Below are positions 1 to 9,202 of a DNA stretch of 64,000 nucleotides, in pieces; position 1 is the first letter of the stretch, and each line of letters opens with the position of its first letter. The notes under the pieces were generated by a model, which was given only the letters and a program-made list of their open reading frames with translations, ran no database searches and was not told where the DNA came from. The translations under genes were made by a program, and so were the position numbers. The stretch comes from Pseudolachnospira sp051055405 (GTDB lineage Bacteria; Bacillota; Clostridia; Lachnospirales; Lachnospiraceae): assembly GCF_051055405.1 (NCBI RefSeq), contig NZ_CP167068.1:558001-622000 (forward strand), written 5' to 3'.

Positions 1-102
1 TGCAATTACGCCTGCGAAAAATGCAGTGAGCAGCAGGTTTTGGAAGAGGTGGAGCCGGGACACTTTGTATCCTGCTGCCGTGTCAAGGAGATTAATTCAT
101 AG
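1..102 (+). CDS. Oligopeptide/dipeptide ABC transporter ATP-binding protein, C-terminal tail (5' truncated by window)
   Basis: Frame 1 is open from the first base to a TAG at 100-102 and ends CNYACEKCSEQQ...VEPGHFVSCC. This is the C-terminal extension of OppD/DppD/OppF-type ATPases, normally [RK]CPYAxxxC...EPGHxVAC, which follows the nucleotide-binding domain. The ATPase core lies upstream of the window. The next gene follows after 8 bases and its ribosome-binding site overlaps this stop codon, so the ATPase and the MFS gene are probably co-transcribed. A peptide or metal importer upstream of the window is inferred. Confidence 0.8.
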   Translation, partial: CNYACEKCSEQQVLEEVEPGHFVSCCRVKEINS

Positions 103-110
103 GAGTACAT

Positions 111-1319
111 ATGGGCGGAAAAAAGGAAACAATATGGAATCGGGATTTCATACTGATCTTTGTGATCAATTTTTGCTACCAGATGGCGCATCAGATGATG
201 AATACCCTGGTACCCAAATATGCAAATTCCTTTGGAATAGCGGCGACTCTTGTCGGCGTGATCAGCAGTATCTTTGCCGTAGGCTCTATGGCCTCAAGAC
301 CGATCACGAGCCCGGCGCTTGACGCCTTTAAAAAGAAAAGGATGCTGCTGCTTGTGATGGTAATGATGAGCCTCGTCTTTTTCGGTTACAGTATGACGTC
401 CAATGCGTACGCCATTATCGGGATTCGCTTGATTCACGGCATCTGCATTGGCTTCTTTTCACCTCTGGTGATGATGATGGCCGGCGACGCGCTGCCGGAG
501 AACAGGATGGGGAGCGGAATCAGTATTTTTGCCCTCGGCCAGGCCATTGGCCAGGCGGTTGGGCCTAGCATCGGTTTATCGATGAGTAAATATTGGGGAT
601 ACTCCCCGGCGTTCCAGGTGGGAGCGGCCGTGATGCTGGCCACAGCGCTTTTGTGTTTTCTGCTTCCCAATGATAACGGGAATGGAAAACCTTATAAGAT
701 TGCCCTAAACCGGATCTTGGATAAGGATGCGGTTCCGGCAGGACTGATCATTCTGTTTCTCTGTATTTCCTTTGGCTGTATCGGCGCTTATCTGGCTATC
801 TACGGAGAGGCAAGAGGGGTCGACAATATTGGTTTGTATTTTACGGTATATGCCATCAGCCTTTTGATCAGCAGGCCGGTCAGTGGAATCCTATCCGACA
901 AGTTTGGCTTTACCCCGATGATCGGGATGGGGATTATCTGCTATGGGATTTCCTTTGTTCTGCTTAGCTTCTCCAGGACAATCGAGCTCTTTTTGGCGGC
1001 GGCGGTGGTGGCGGCCCTTGGCTACGGGGTTTGTCAGCCCCAGGTGCAGGCGCTTACTTTAAAGTGTGTCACCAAAGAGAGAAGGGGTGTTGGCAGCAAT
1101 ACCAATTTCTTCTTTATGGACGCAGGAATGATGATCGGGCCAACCTGCGCGGGATATGTGATTGACTCGATTGCGCGTTCCACGGGAGGCGCAGCGACGG
1201 CGGACGCATATTCCAAAATGTATCTGGTTATGACCATTCCGATGATCATTGCTTTCCTCTATTTGCTTATGATGAAAGGAAAGATTAAGAAAATCATAGA
1301 AAAGAATCAGAGCGCATAA
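111..1319 (+). CDS. MFS transporter
   Basis: 402-residue polytopic membrane protein of the major facilitator superfamily with about 12 hydrophobic segments. The glycine-rich helices (for example GQAIGQAVGPSIG near residues 143-155) and a short basic cytoplasmic stretch after the second segment (DAFKKKR) fit MFS. AGGAG lies a few bases before the ATG at 111. It heads a run of five alpha/beta-hydrolase genes, so it probably imports the ester substrate or exports a product. The substrate cannot be read from the sequence. Confidence 0.85.
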   Translation: MGGKKETIWNRDFILIFVINFCYQMAHQMMNTLVPKYANSFGIAATLVGVISSIFAVGSMASRPITSPALDAFKKKRMLLLVMVMMSLVFFGYSMTSNAYAIIGIRLIHGICIGFFSPLVMMMAGDALPENRMGSGISIFALGQAIGQAVGPSIGLSMSKYWGYSPAFQVGAAVMLATALLCFLLPNDNGNGKPYKIALNRILDKDAVPAGLIILFLCISFGCIGAYLAIYGEARGVDNIGLYFTVYAISLLISRPVSGILSDKFGFTPMIGMGIICYGISFVLLSFSRTIELFLAAAVVAALGYGVCQPQVQALTLKCVTKERRGVGSNTNFFFMDAGMMIGPTCAGYVIDSIARSTGGAATADAYSKMYLVMTIPMIIAFLYLLMMKGKIKKIIEKNQSA

Positions 1320-1356
1320 AAATCGTTTACAGTAGATGCAGCAAGGGAGATTATCG

Positions 1357-2886
1357 ATGAAAGATTGTTTGCAGGTGAAGACGGAAGGCGGATGGATTGA
1401 GGGAAAATACTCCCAGGACGGCAACGTTCGAATCTTTAAGGGGGTTCCCTATGCAGCTCCCCCGGTTGGCGAGCTGCGTTGGCGGGCGCCGCGCCCGGTA
1501 ACGCCTTGGGATGGGATCAAGGAAACAAAATATTACAGCAATGCCAATATGCACGTCCGACCTTCCATGAAAAGCTTTTATGGAAAAGAATTTGATATGC
1601 AGGAATACCGGGTCAGCGAGGATTGCCTCTATCTAAATATCTGGGCGCCCGTCTCCCCGAAAGAGGAAAAGTGTCCGGTCGCCTTGTGGTACCATGGCGG
1701 GGATTCCCATGCCAACAAGGCTGTTTTTGACGGAGAGGGTTTTGCGAGAAAGGGTGTGATCGTGATGACGGTCGGTTTCCGGACCGGGCCTTTTGCAGGA
1801 TTTACCCATCCGGAGCTGGGAGCGGAGTCAGAAAAAGAGACCGGACATTATACGTCGGGAAATTATGGGCTGCTCGATCAAATCGAGGCGGTAAAGTGGG
1901 CGCGCCGAAACGCGGCGGCCTTTGGCGGAGATCCGGAGCGGATTACGGTATTTGGTCAATCCGCCGGCGGAACGACCGTGCAGCGGTTGATTTCCACCCC
2001 GCTCTTAAAGGGCGATCTTTTCGGAGCGATTATGCAGTCGGCCGGCGGTTTGGATCCGAGATACATGCCCGTTTCCATCACCATGGAAGAGGGAGAAAAA
2101 AGGTGCCAGGGCCTGTTGGAAAAGGTGGGAATACGGAATATGGAGGAAGCGAGAATGCTCCCTGCGGAAAAAATCCAGCAGTATTTTTCCGGCGGACCGG
2201 AATTAAATATGGCTATTTTTGCGCCGAAACCTGACGGGTGGAGCCTGCTGGATACCCCCGAAAGGACCAGTTATCGGAACCTTCATCAGGATATACACTA
2301 CATGATCGGCACCACCAAGCATGAAGGCTTTGCCTATACCTATAATGGGGTTACGGTAGATACTTTAAAGCGTTATTTACAGGAGTCTTACGGCGATCGA
2401 TGGGAAGAATACTGGAAGGCTGCAAACGTGAAAACTGACCGGGAGGCCCAGATCGTCCGCCGTCAGGACAGCGCCGATGTGAAGATGGCTACCTGCTATT
2501 CTTGGGTTCAGCTTCAAAATGAACAGGGAAGGCCGGCGCCCTTTGTGTATCTCTTTACCAAGGAAGCGCCGGGGCCGGAGGGCGTGGGCGCGTTTCATTC
2601 CGGAGAGCATGCTTATGTTTTTCAGAACCTTGACCGGGTACCAGCAAGGCCTTACGCGAATAGCGACCGGGAACTTTCCGATATCATGAGCAGCTATTGG
2701 GCGAATTTTATGCACACGGGGGATCCCAATGGAGAGGGCCTTCCCGCCTGGGACAGAACGGAACGGATGAAAGATGATCCGTGGGTGATGGAACTGGGGC
2801 TCCGAGTGGGGATGATCCGGCCGGAGGAGACCAAGGTTTCCAAATTTGTCCGTGACTATGCCTATCACTTTTTAGATGAGGAATGA
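1357..2886 (+). CDS. Type-B carboxylesterase, paralogue 1
   Basis: Carboxylesterase/para-nitrobenzyl esterase family (alpha/beta hydrolase), 509 residues. Visible family marks are the N-terminal FKGVPYAAPPVG, the SEDCLYLNIW block, an HGG oxyanion-hole motif, the nucleophile elbow GQSAGG with Ser202, an acidic residue in GTTKHEG and the histidine block HSGEHAYVF. No signal peptide is seen, so it is probably cytoplasmic. The ATG at 1357 was chosen because AAGGGAG lies 7 bases before it; the in-frame ATG at 1336 has no ribosome-binding site. It shares the HSxEH histidine motif with the two paralogues downstream. The natural ester is unknown. Confidence 0.85.
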   Translation: MKDCLQVKTEGGWIEGKYSQDGNVRIFKGVPYAAPPVGELRWRAPRPVTPWDGIKETKYYSNANMHVRPSMKSFYGKEFDMQEYRVSEDCLYLNIWAPVSPKEEKCPVALWYHGGDSHANKAVFDGEGFARKGVIVMTVGFRTGPFAGFTHPELGAESEKETGHYTSGNYGLLDQIEAVKWARRNAAAFGGDPERITVFGQSAGGTTVQRLISTPLLKGDLFGAIMQSAGGLDPRYMPVSITMEEGEKRCQGLLEKVGIRNMEEARMLPAEKIQQYFSGGPELNMAIFAPKPDGWSLLDTPERTSYRNLHQDIHYMIGTTKHEGFAYTYNGVTVDTLKRYLQESYGDRWEEYWKAANVKTDREAQIVRRQDSADVKMATCYSWVQLQNEQGRPAPFVYLFTKEAPGPEGVGAFHSGEHAYVFQNLDRVPARPYANSDRELSDIMSSYWANFMHTGDPNGEGLPAWDRTERMKDDPWVMELGLRVGMIRPEETKVSKFVRDYAYHFLDEE

Positions 2887-2887
2887 G

Positions 2888-4057
2888 ATGAATCCAGCGA
2901 ATTATCGTTATTATTTTGAGCCGACAAGATTTGCTTTTATCAAAGATAAAATCTTTTTGGATCAGTATCCGGTGGAGTATCCGGAGGAAATCGGGGAAGA
3001 AGATGGGGAGCCGTATCTAAAGCTTTCCATGTTTCAGCGAATCTTTTCTCCGCAGATGACGGTGGAAAGCGGCGAAGACCACTTTTCGATCGTCTATGAG
3101 GGGAAGAGCGTAAGATACAGAAATGAAAATTGGAGCGGGCAGGGGACGGAATGGGCGTGTCCTCCCAAATGGAGAGACGGGGAATGGCATATCCCTGTGC
3201 TGCAGGTGCTGGGAGAAGGATTGGGTTTTTTCACAAACCGCTTACAGCCTCCGTTTTTCTTGGCGGGCAGAGAGGCGGCGGACGTGGATCTGTCCGTTCA
3301 AAGAGAAGAATATTATCGAAATGTCTTGCGGGGGAAAAGCGTCGGGGAAGTCTATTGCACCTTTTGGAACGAGAACATACAAAAGTATCTGCCGTTAAAA
3401 ATGTATATTCCGACTTACTTGTCGCAGGATAGGAAATTTCCTTTGATTGTGGCGCTGCATGGAGGGCTGGGTTCTCCGGAGAGCGTGTTTTTGCATACGG
3501 AACGAAAATTTTCTTATGCGGCGGAAAAACGAGGGTTTATCCTGTTGGCGCCGGACGCCTGTATTTTTAACAGCACTTATGGCTGTCCGGTGAAGCCGGC
3601 AGGTTCCCATCTGACCACCTGCGGCTTTGCGGGAGATGAGGAAGAACTGCAGGGAAAGGCGGCTTCGGAAGACTCCCTGCATCAGGAGATCCTGTGGGCA
3701 ATGGAGAATTTCCCGGTTGATCGGGAACGGGTCTATCTGATGGGAAATTCCATGGGTGGAATCGGAACCTTTTATTTTGGTTCCAGGCACCGGGAGCTGT
3801 TTGCCGCCCTTGCTCCGGCGGGAGCCGCGCCGGAGGCGGAAGCGTTTGACTACACCGGACTGGGCGATATCCCGATCCTTTTTACGGCTGGCACAGAAGA
3901 TTTTCATGGGTATGACCATATGGAAAGAGCCTACCGGTATTTTAAAGACCATGGCGTAACGATCGAGCTTCTGACGGTCGGCGGAGGAACGCATCCCAGC
4001 GCGTGGGTGGATGAATTGGATCACATATTGGATTATTTGCTCGAAAAGCATCGATAG
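2888..4057 (+). CDS. Alpha/beta hydrolase, PHB-depolymerase/esterase-D-like
   Basis: 389-residue hydrolase. The catalytic domain is in the C-terminal half: VALHGG at the oxyanion strand, nucleophile elbow GNSMGG (Ser288), a likely acid in TAGTEDFHG and a histidine in GGGTHPSAW. The N-terminal ~170 residues resemble no catalytic fold I recognise and may be an accessory beta domain. The ATG at 2888 follows GAGGA by 5 bases and lies one base after the previous stop (2884-2886), which implies translational coupling. It differs in fold details from the type-B esterases around it, so the cluster carries more than one esterase class. Confidence 0.75.
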   Translation: MNPANYRYYFEPTRFAFIKDKIFLDQYPVEYPEEIGEEDGEPYLKLSMFQRIFSPQMTVESGEDHFSIVYEGKSVRYRNENWSGQGTEWACPPKWRDGEWHIPVLQVLGEGLGFFTNRLQPPFFLAGREAADVDLSVQREEYYRNVLRGKSVGEVYCTFWNENIQKYLPLKMYIPTYLSQDRKFPLIVALHGGLGSPESVFLHTERKFSYAAEKRGFILLAPDACIFNSTYGCPVKPAGSHLTTCGFAGDEEELQGKAASEDSLHQEILWAMENFPVDRERVYLMGNSMGGIGTFYFGSRHRELFAALAPAGAAPEAEAFDYTGLGDIPILFTAGTEDFHGYDHMERAYRYFKDHGVTIELLTVGGGTHPSAWVDELDHILDYLLEKHR

Positions 4058-4106
4058 ATATCCGTAGATAAAATCATGTTTCTGGGAGCGTGCGAGGGAG
4101 GAATAT

Positions 4107-5654
4107 ATGGCGTTAACGAGAGTGCGAGTAAAGCAAGGAGAGATACAGGGGTATCCTGCGGGAAATCAGGCGATCAGCGTGTTCAAGGGGATTCCCTATG
4201 CCAAGCCTCCGGTAGGAGAGCGGCGATGGCGGGCGCCGGAACCGGCGGAAGCCTGGGAAGGGGTTTTTCATGCCTACGAGTTTGGGCAGATTGAAGTGCA
4301 GGCAGTAAGGCCGAAGAATGATTTTTACCGGCGGGAGTTTTATCCTTTTGATTATCCGATGAGTGAGGATTGCCTGTATCTGAACGTATGGACCCCGGCG
4401 GAAAATGCGGAGGAAAAACTTCCGGTCGCTCTTTGGATCCATGGCGGCGGGATGCGCCAGGGCTATTCCAACAAGTTGGAGACAGACGGAGAAGCGTTTG
4501 CCAAGCGGGGGATTGTCTACGTATCCCTCAATTACCGTTTGAATATCTTTGGATTTTTTGGACATCCGGATCTGACGGCGGAAGATCCCTTTCATTCTTC
4601 GGGAAATTATGGAATTCTTGACCAGATTCTGGCGTTAAGGTGGATCCATGAAAATATTACTGCTTTTGGCGGAGATCCCGATTGCGTCACTATCTTCGGC
4701 CAGTCTGGCGGGGGGCGTTCCGTCCAGGCTCTGATCGCGTCCGATCTGACAAAAGGTCTGATTCACCGCGCCATCATGCAGAGCGCAGGAGGCCTTGGAA
4801 ATGAAACGTTAGACAATTATAGCCTGTCCGACTGTGAGAAGGATGGGATTGCATTTTTCAAACATTTTGGAATTAAGAACGTGGCGGAAGCAAGAAGGAT
4901 ACCGGCCCTAGAGCTGCATGATATGTTTATCGAGTATTCCAAACTGCATTTTGGAAGGCCAAGCCGCCCCTGCGTCGATGGGTATCTGTGGAAAAAAGAT
5001 TTTACTTCTCTGTGCCTTGACGGAGATTACCAAGATTTGGATTATATGATCGGGACTACCAGGGATGAGGATGGACCGGCTCCTTTTGATTTGGCGATGG
5101 TCTTAGAAGAAGGACAGCGGTTATATCCCGATCAGCTAGATGAATTTTTGAAGATCGTCGCTTATGAAGATCCAAAAGAGTGCGAGAAGATCATGGCGCG
5201 AAATCGGCCGGACAGCTTATTGGCGGCGGCTTTATCCTGGAGTGAAATGACGGCTAGAAGCGGAAAGAAGCCGTCTTATCAGTATTTGTTTACCCATGTG
5301 GTTCCGGGAGAGGAGGACTCTCTCTTTGCTCCGCTTCCCCAGGATAAGCGTCCGGGGAAATGCTTCCATAGCTCGGAGCATATGTATATTCAACAGACTT
5401 TCCTGCGATCCTGGAGGCCCTTTACCGGCGAGGATTTTGATTTGTCTAACAAGATGTGCGCCTATTGGACAAATTTTGTGAAGTATGGAAATCCCAATGA
5501 GCCGGGACTTCCCGTGTGGGAGCCGTATACCCTGGAAAATCGGAGGGTGATGGAGCTTTCCACGGATCCGCACATGATCGAACCGCCGGTGAATGATATC
5601 GTAGCGTTTCGCCGGGATTATCCGTTTACACGCGGAACGAAAAAAGAGGAATAA
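4107..5654 (+). CDS. Type-B carboxylesterase, paralogue 2
   Basis: 515 residues, same family as the gene at 1357 and clearly related to the gene at 5666. Marks: FKGIPYAKPPVG, SEDCLYLNVW, HGGGM oxyanion hole, nucleophile elbow GQSGGG with Ser200, GTTRDED as the likely acid block and HSSEHMYI as the histidine block. The second residue after the serine is Gly where paralogue 1 has Ala-Gly-Gly. GGGAGG precedes the ATG. Likely substrates are small carboxylic or aryl esters, by family only. Confidence 0.85.
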   Translation: MALTRVRVKQGEIQGYPAGNQAISVFKGIPYAKPPVGERRWRAPEPAEAWEGVFHAYEFGQIEVQAVRPKNDFYRREFYPFDYPMSEDCLYLNVWTPAENAEEKLPVALWIHGGGMRQGYSNKLETDGEAFAKRGIVYVSLNYRLNIFGFFGHPDLTAEDPFHSSGNYGILDQILALRWIHENITAFGGDPDCVTIFGQSGGGRSVQALIASDLTKGLIHRAIMQSAGGLGNETLDNYSLSDCEKDGIAFFKHFGIKNVAEARRIPALELHDMFIEYSKLHFGRPSRPCVDGYLWKKDFTSLCLDGDYQDLDYMIGTTRDEDGPAPFDLAMVLEEGQRLYPDQLDEFLKIVAYEDPKECEKIMARNRPDSLLAAALSWSEMTARSGKKPSYQYLFTHVVPGEEDSLFAPLPQDKRPGKCFHSSEHMYIQQTFLRSWRPFTGEDFDLSNKMCAYWTNFVKYGNPNEPGLPVWEPYTLENRRVMELSTDPHMIEPPVNDIVAFRRDYPFTRGTKKEE

Positions 5655-5665
5655 AGGAGGCTGCT

Positions 5666-7192
5666 ATGCCTGCAATTACATTGGTGAAAACAGAAAATGG
5701 AATGGTGAAAGGGTATCCTTCGGCGGATCAGATGAACGCCGTGTTTAAAGGAATTCCCTATGCCGCCGCGCCGGTTGGGAGCCTTCGGTGGAAAGCACCG
5801 CAGCCAGCTCCTGACTGGGAAGGCGTATACGATGCGGCCCGCTTTGCTCATCCTTGCTGCCAAACGTTGGTCCATAAAAATGATCCGGTGGAAGATTTTT
5901 TCTGTATCCGGATGGATCAAAGCGAGGATTGCCTGTATCTGAATGTGTATACGCCGGCCCAGGATGCCGGAGAAAAGCTTCCGGTGGCCGTCTATTTTCA
6001 TGGCGGCGGGATGCAGAATGGCTATAGTTACATGAACGCCTATGACGGCGACGGATTTGCCAAACGGGGAATCGTGTATGTGTCGGTTGGTTATCGCTTG
6101 AACCTCTTTGGCTTTTTTGCCGATCCGGAATTACGGGAAGAGGACGAGCACGGCAGTACCGGCTGCTATGGAACCTTGGATCAGGCCTTTGCCCTGCAGT
6201 GGATCAAGCGCAATATCGCCGGATTTGGCGGAGACCCGGACACGGTATCGATCTTTGGACAGTCCGGAGGCGGGCGGAGCGTGCAGACGCTGGCGGCGTC
6301 TCAGATCGGAAAAGGATTGTTTCAGCGGGCCATCATGCAGTCCGGCGGCGGGTTATCCACGGGAAGCCAACGGTCAGCGGTCTCCCTGGAAGAGGGATAT
6401 GAAGTGTGCGGCATGCTGAAAAAGCTGTTTGGGGCAAAGAATATAGCGGAACTGCGCGAAATCCCAGGGCAAAAGCTGATTCAAATATACGGCGCTTACC
6501 TGAGGGAGAACGTGACGGATCAGCCCCATTTTACGCTGCGCTATATGGGGCCGAAGATCGATGGATATGTCCTGGAAGACGAACGCTCCGATGTGTTTCG
6601 AAGCGGACGGTACAACGATGTGCAGTATATGGTGGGGGCAACGGACAGTGAATTCTTAAGTCCCTCCATGGAAGTTCCCCCTATGGAAGAAATCGAGCGG
6701 ATGGCAGTGGAGGATTACGGTGCATATGCGGAAGGTTTTCTGCGGCTGATCCGGGAGAGCAGCGAGGAAGAGCTGAAACAGTATTTCCGGAATCAAGAAG
6801 GAGAAACGCTGAAGGCAAACGCTGTTGGATGGTGTGAATTGCAGCTGCAGTTAAAGCGTAGGCCCAGCTATGCGTATCTGTTCGAACTGGTCCCGCCGGG
6901 AAGCGACGCCGCCAGGCATTCGTCGGAGCACCACTATGTGTTCCAGACCTTGATGCGGACCAGAAGGCCTTATACGGGACGGGATTTCGACCTGTCCAAC
7001 GAGCTGGCAGACCGCTGGGCAAACTTCTTTAAGTATGGAAACCCTAACGATGAGAAATATGAAAATCTCTGGACGCCATATACCGAGGAGCATCCGGAGG
7101 TATTCCGAATCAGCTATCAAAGCCATATGGGAAGAATGCCGGAATCCAAGTTTATGACCTTTATTAAGAATTATTCCTTAGGCAGAGTTTGA
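5666..7192 (+). CDS. Type-B carboxylesterase, paralogue 3
   Basis: 508 residues and closest to paralogue 2: same GQSGGGRSVQ nucleophile block (Ser200), HGGGM oxyanion hole, SEDCLYLNVY and an HSSEHHYVF histidine block, with GATDSE as probable acid. A strong AAAGGAGG overlaps the previous stop region (5652-5660) and leads to the ATG. Its head-to-tail position beside a close relative suggests tandem gene duplication followed by divergence of the substrate pocket. Confidence 0.85.
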   Translation: MPAITLVKTENGMVKGYPSADQMNAVFKGIPYAAAPVGSLRWKAPQPAPDWEGVYDAARFAHPCCQTLVHKNDPVEDFFCIRMDQSEDCLYLNVYTPAQDAGEKLPVAVYFHGGGMQNGYSYMNAYDGDGFAKRGIVYVSVGYRLNLFGFFADPELREEDEHGSTGCYGTLDQAFALQWIKRNIAGFGGDPDTVSIFGQSGGGRSVQTLAASQIGKGLFQRAIMQSGGGLSTGSQRSAVSLEEGYEVCGMLKKLFGAKNIAELREIPGQKLIQIYGAYLRENVTDQPHFTLRYMGPKIDGYVLEDERSDVFRSGRYNDVQYMVGATDSEFLSPSMEVPPMEEIERMAVEDYGAYAEGFLRLIRESSEEELKQYFRNQEGETLKANAVGWCELQLQLKRRPSYAYLFELVPPGSDAARHSSEHHYVFQTLMRTRRPYTGRDFDLSNELADRWANFFKYGNPNDEKYENLWTPYTEEHPEVFRISYQSHMGRMPESKFMTFIKNYSLGRV

Positions 7193-7206
7193 GAACGGAG
7201 GGAGAC

Positions 7207-8931
7207 ATGGATACAGAATATCGTACAGACAACGCGATGGACATCGAAAAAAAGAAGATTGTGATCGAGTTCAATGTGGAAATGGAGACGAAAGACGGTC
7301 AGATTCTTCGCGCCAATGTGTACCGGCCCGATGATGAGGAGGCTCATCCTACGATTTTAATCCGGGAACCCTACTCCAAGGACCTTCGGCCAGATTGGGG
7401 ATTCATGTCCCCTCATCTGTATGCGAGGGAGGGCTTTGCCGTTGTCCTTCAAGACGTCCGGGGCAGCGGCGTATCCGACGGAACGCCGGTGTTTGATCCG
7501 GGGGAAACGGAAGATGGATTGGAGACCATCGACTGGGTGGCAAAGCAGCCTTGGTGCAATGGGAAAATCAGTATGATCGGCCTTTCCTACTATGGCGGAA
7601 CGCAGATACAAGTTGCCCAGAGACGGCCGGAACATTTGGTGGCGTGTGCGCCTTTTATGCCCATGGGCTATTATTTTCGCCACAGCATCCAGCTGACGGC
7701 CCCCAAATGGTTTTATACCCAGTTTATCAGCGCCATGCGTCTGGGTAAATTCCCCTATGACAAGGAACTGCTCCAGAAAATGGACGCGCTGATGTCGGAT
7801 TCCAGCGTCGTTTACGACCTTCCGGAGTACGACAGCCGGTTATTAACCGGGCTTCCGGAGATTCCCAATATTGAAAAAGAGGGCAGAGAACGGATCGACA
7901 ACCTGAACAATGCGCCGTTCTGGCATAAAAATGGCTGGGAAGTGGACGTGGAAAATTTTGATGTGCCATGTCTGTTTGGAACCGGCTGGTATGACGGGGC
8001 GAAGCCCTACACGCTGGAACTGTATGGGAGAGCAAAAAAGGCGAAATCAGAGAAAACCAGGGAGAACGCGAGACTGATCGTCGGCCCCTGGTGCCATGGT
8101 TTTACGATGACCAGGCGGCTGAACGGCGTGGACTTCGGCCCCTTTGCTTCCTGGGATATGTTTGGCCTTTACGAAAAGGTACGGGACTGGAATCTTCACT
8201 GGGCCACCGGAGCGGATACCCCATATATGCACGAAGCGCCGGTACAGACCTTCCTGATGGGCGCCAATGAGTGGAGAGGCTATTCCGAGTGGCCGCCGAA
8301 GGAAGCAAAGATCGTTCCCTACTATATCGGGAGCGATGGCCATGCCAACAGCCGCATGGGGGATGGGACTTTATCCTTAACACCCTGCGGAACCGCGGAA
8401 AGCGACACCTATGATTATGATCCGCTTGATCCAACGCCGGGAAATGAGATGCTCCATTTCATTGAAAAGGACGAGGAAAGAGAGGATACCCTCGTCTATA
8501 CGACGCCCGCGCTCACGGAGCCGGTCAATGTAACCGGCATGGTGACCATGAAGCTGTTTGCCAAGACCGATGCAAGGGATACGGACTTTTTCTGTCGGAT
8601 TGCAGACGTATTCCCGGACGGAAGAACTCTATTCTTGGCCTCCGGCCTGGTGCGGGCAAGATACCGGCTGGCAGAAAGACAGCCAAACTTTATCGAGCCG
8701 GGCGCTGTGTATGAATACGAGATCAATCTTAGCGGTATCAGCAATCTGTTCCTCACGGGGCATAGTATCCGGGTGGATATCTGCAGCAGTTCCTTCCCGG
8801 AATACGACCGGAACCACAACACCACGGATCTCATTGGAAAGGGAATCGATACCGTGGTAGCGCATCAGACGATCCTCCATAGCGCGGAGTATCCGTCGCG
8901 GATTCTGCTGCCGGTGATAAAGGCCGAGTAA
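7207..8931 (+). CDS. CocE/NonD family hydrolase (X-Pro dipeptidyl-peptidase S15-like)
   Basis: 574 residues. The N-terminal catalytic domain shows REPYSKD, QDVRGSGVSDG and the nucleophile motif GLSYYGG (Ser127). The C-terminal ~200 residues form the beta-rich domain typical of CocE-type acyl esterases and Xaa-Pro peptidases (GMVTMKLFAKTDARDTDF, then GHSIRVDICSSSFP). The ATG at 7207 follows GGAGGGAG; an in-frame TTG at 7189 would overlap the previous stop and lacks a ribosome-binding site. It closes the esterase cluster and is followed by a terminator. Acyl esterase and amidase activities are both possible. Confidence 0.8.
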   Translation: MDTEYRTDNAMDIEKKKIVIEFNVEMETKDGQILRANVYRPDDEEAHPTILIREPYSKDLRPDWGFMSPHLYAREGFAVVLQDVRGSGVSDGTPVFDPGETEDGLETIDWVAKQPWCNGKISMIGLSYYGGTQIQVAQRRPEHLVACAPFMPMGYYFRHSIQLTAPKWFYTQFISAMRLGKFPYDKELLQKMDALMSDSSVVYDLPEYDSRLLTGLPEIPNIEKEGRERIDNLNNAPFWHKNGWEVDVENFDVPCLFGTGWYDGAKPYTLELYGRAKKAKSEKTRENARLIVGPWCHGFTMTRRLNGVDFGPFASWDMFGLYEKVRDWNLHWATGADTPYMHEAPVQTFLMGANEWRGYSEWPPKEAKIVPYYIGSDGHANSRMGDGTLSLTPCGTAESDTYDYDPLDPTPGNEMLHFIEKDEEREDTLVYTTPALTEPVNVTGMVTMKLFAKTDARDTDFFCRIADVFPDGRTLFLASGLVRARYRLAERQPNFIEPGAVYEYEINLSGISNLFLTGHSIRVDICSSSFPEYDRNHNTTDLIGKGIDTVVAHQTILHSAEYPSRILLPVIKAE

Positions 8932-8989
8932 GATAATCTGGGAAGTAAAAGACATATTTGAAAAAATGGATAAGATAATGCATTGTATA

Positions 8990-9046
8990 GAGGGCTTGTA
9001 CAGGGTTTCCATAGCAGGAATGCCTTGTACAGGCCTTCTTTTTTTC
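8990..9046 (+). terminator. Rho-independent terminator after the esterase cluster
   Basis: Left arm 8990-9004 pairs with 9023-9038 (GGGCTTGTACAGG against CCTTGTACAGGCC, with G-U pairs). An eight-T run from about 9039 follows. Confidence 0.7.
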
Positions 9047-9155
9047 ATATAGGACAGTAAGATAATTCCGTAATATTGTTGGATTCGAGATTGTGAAAGG
9101 AATGCTTTTTTTAGATAATACGAGACGAGAAGAAAAGGGATTATCTTCTGGAAAT

Positions 9156-9176
9156 ACAGCTGGTTACACCAGCTGT
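9156..9176. promoter_or_regulatory. 9-bp perfect inverted repeat upstream of the CoA-transferase
   Basis: ACAGCTGGT (9156-9164) and ACCAGCTGT (9168-9176) are separated by TAC, 27 bases before the CoA-transferase ATG. There is no T-run, so this is more likely an operator or a translation-modulating hairpin than a terminator. No cognate regulator can be named. Confidence 0.4.
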
Positions 9177-9202
9177 TAACAAATGCCGTAAGGGAGAATC
9201 AA

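Noticed and set aside
1896..2234. Overlapping plus-strand frame inside carboxylesterase 1, and similar shadow frames in the other esterases
   Set aside because: No ribosome-binding site, arginine-rich composition typical of shifted GC-rich codons, and fully inside genes with clear family motifs.
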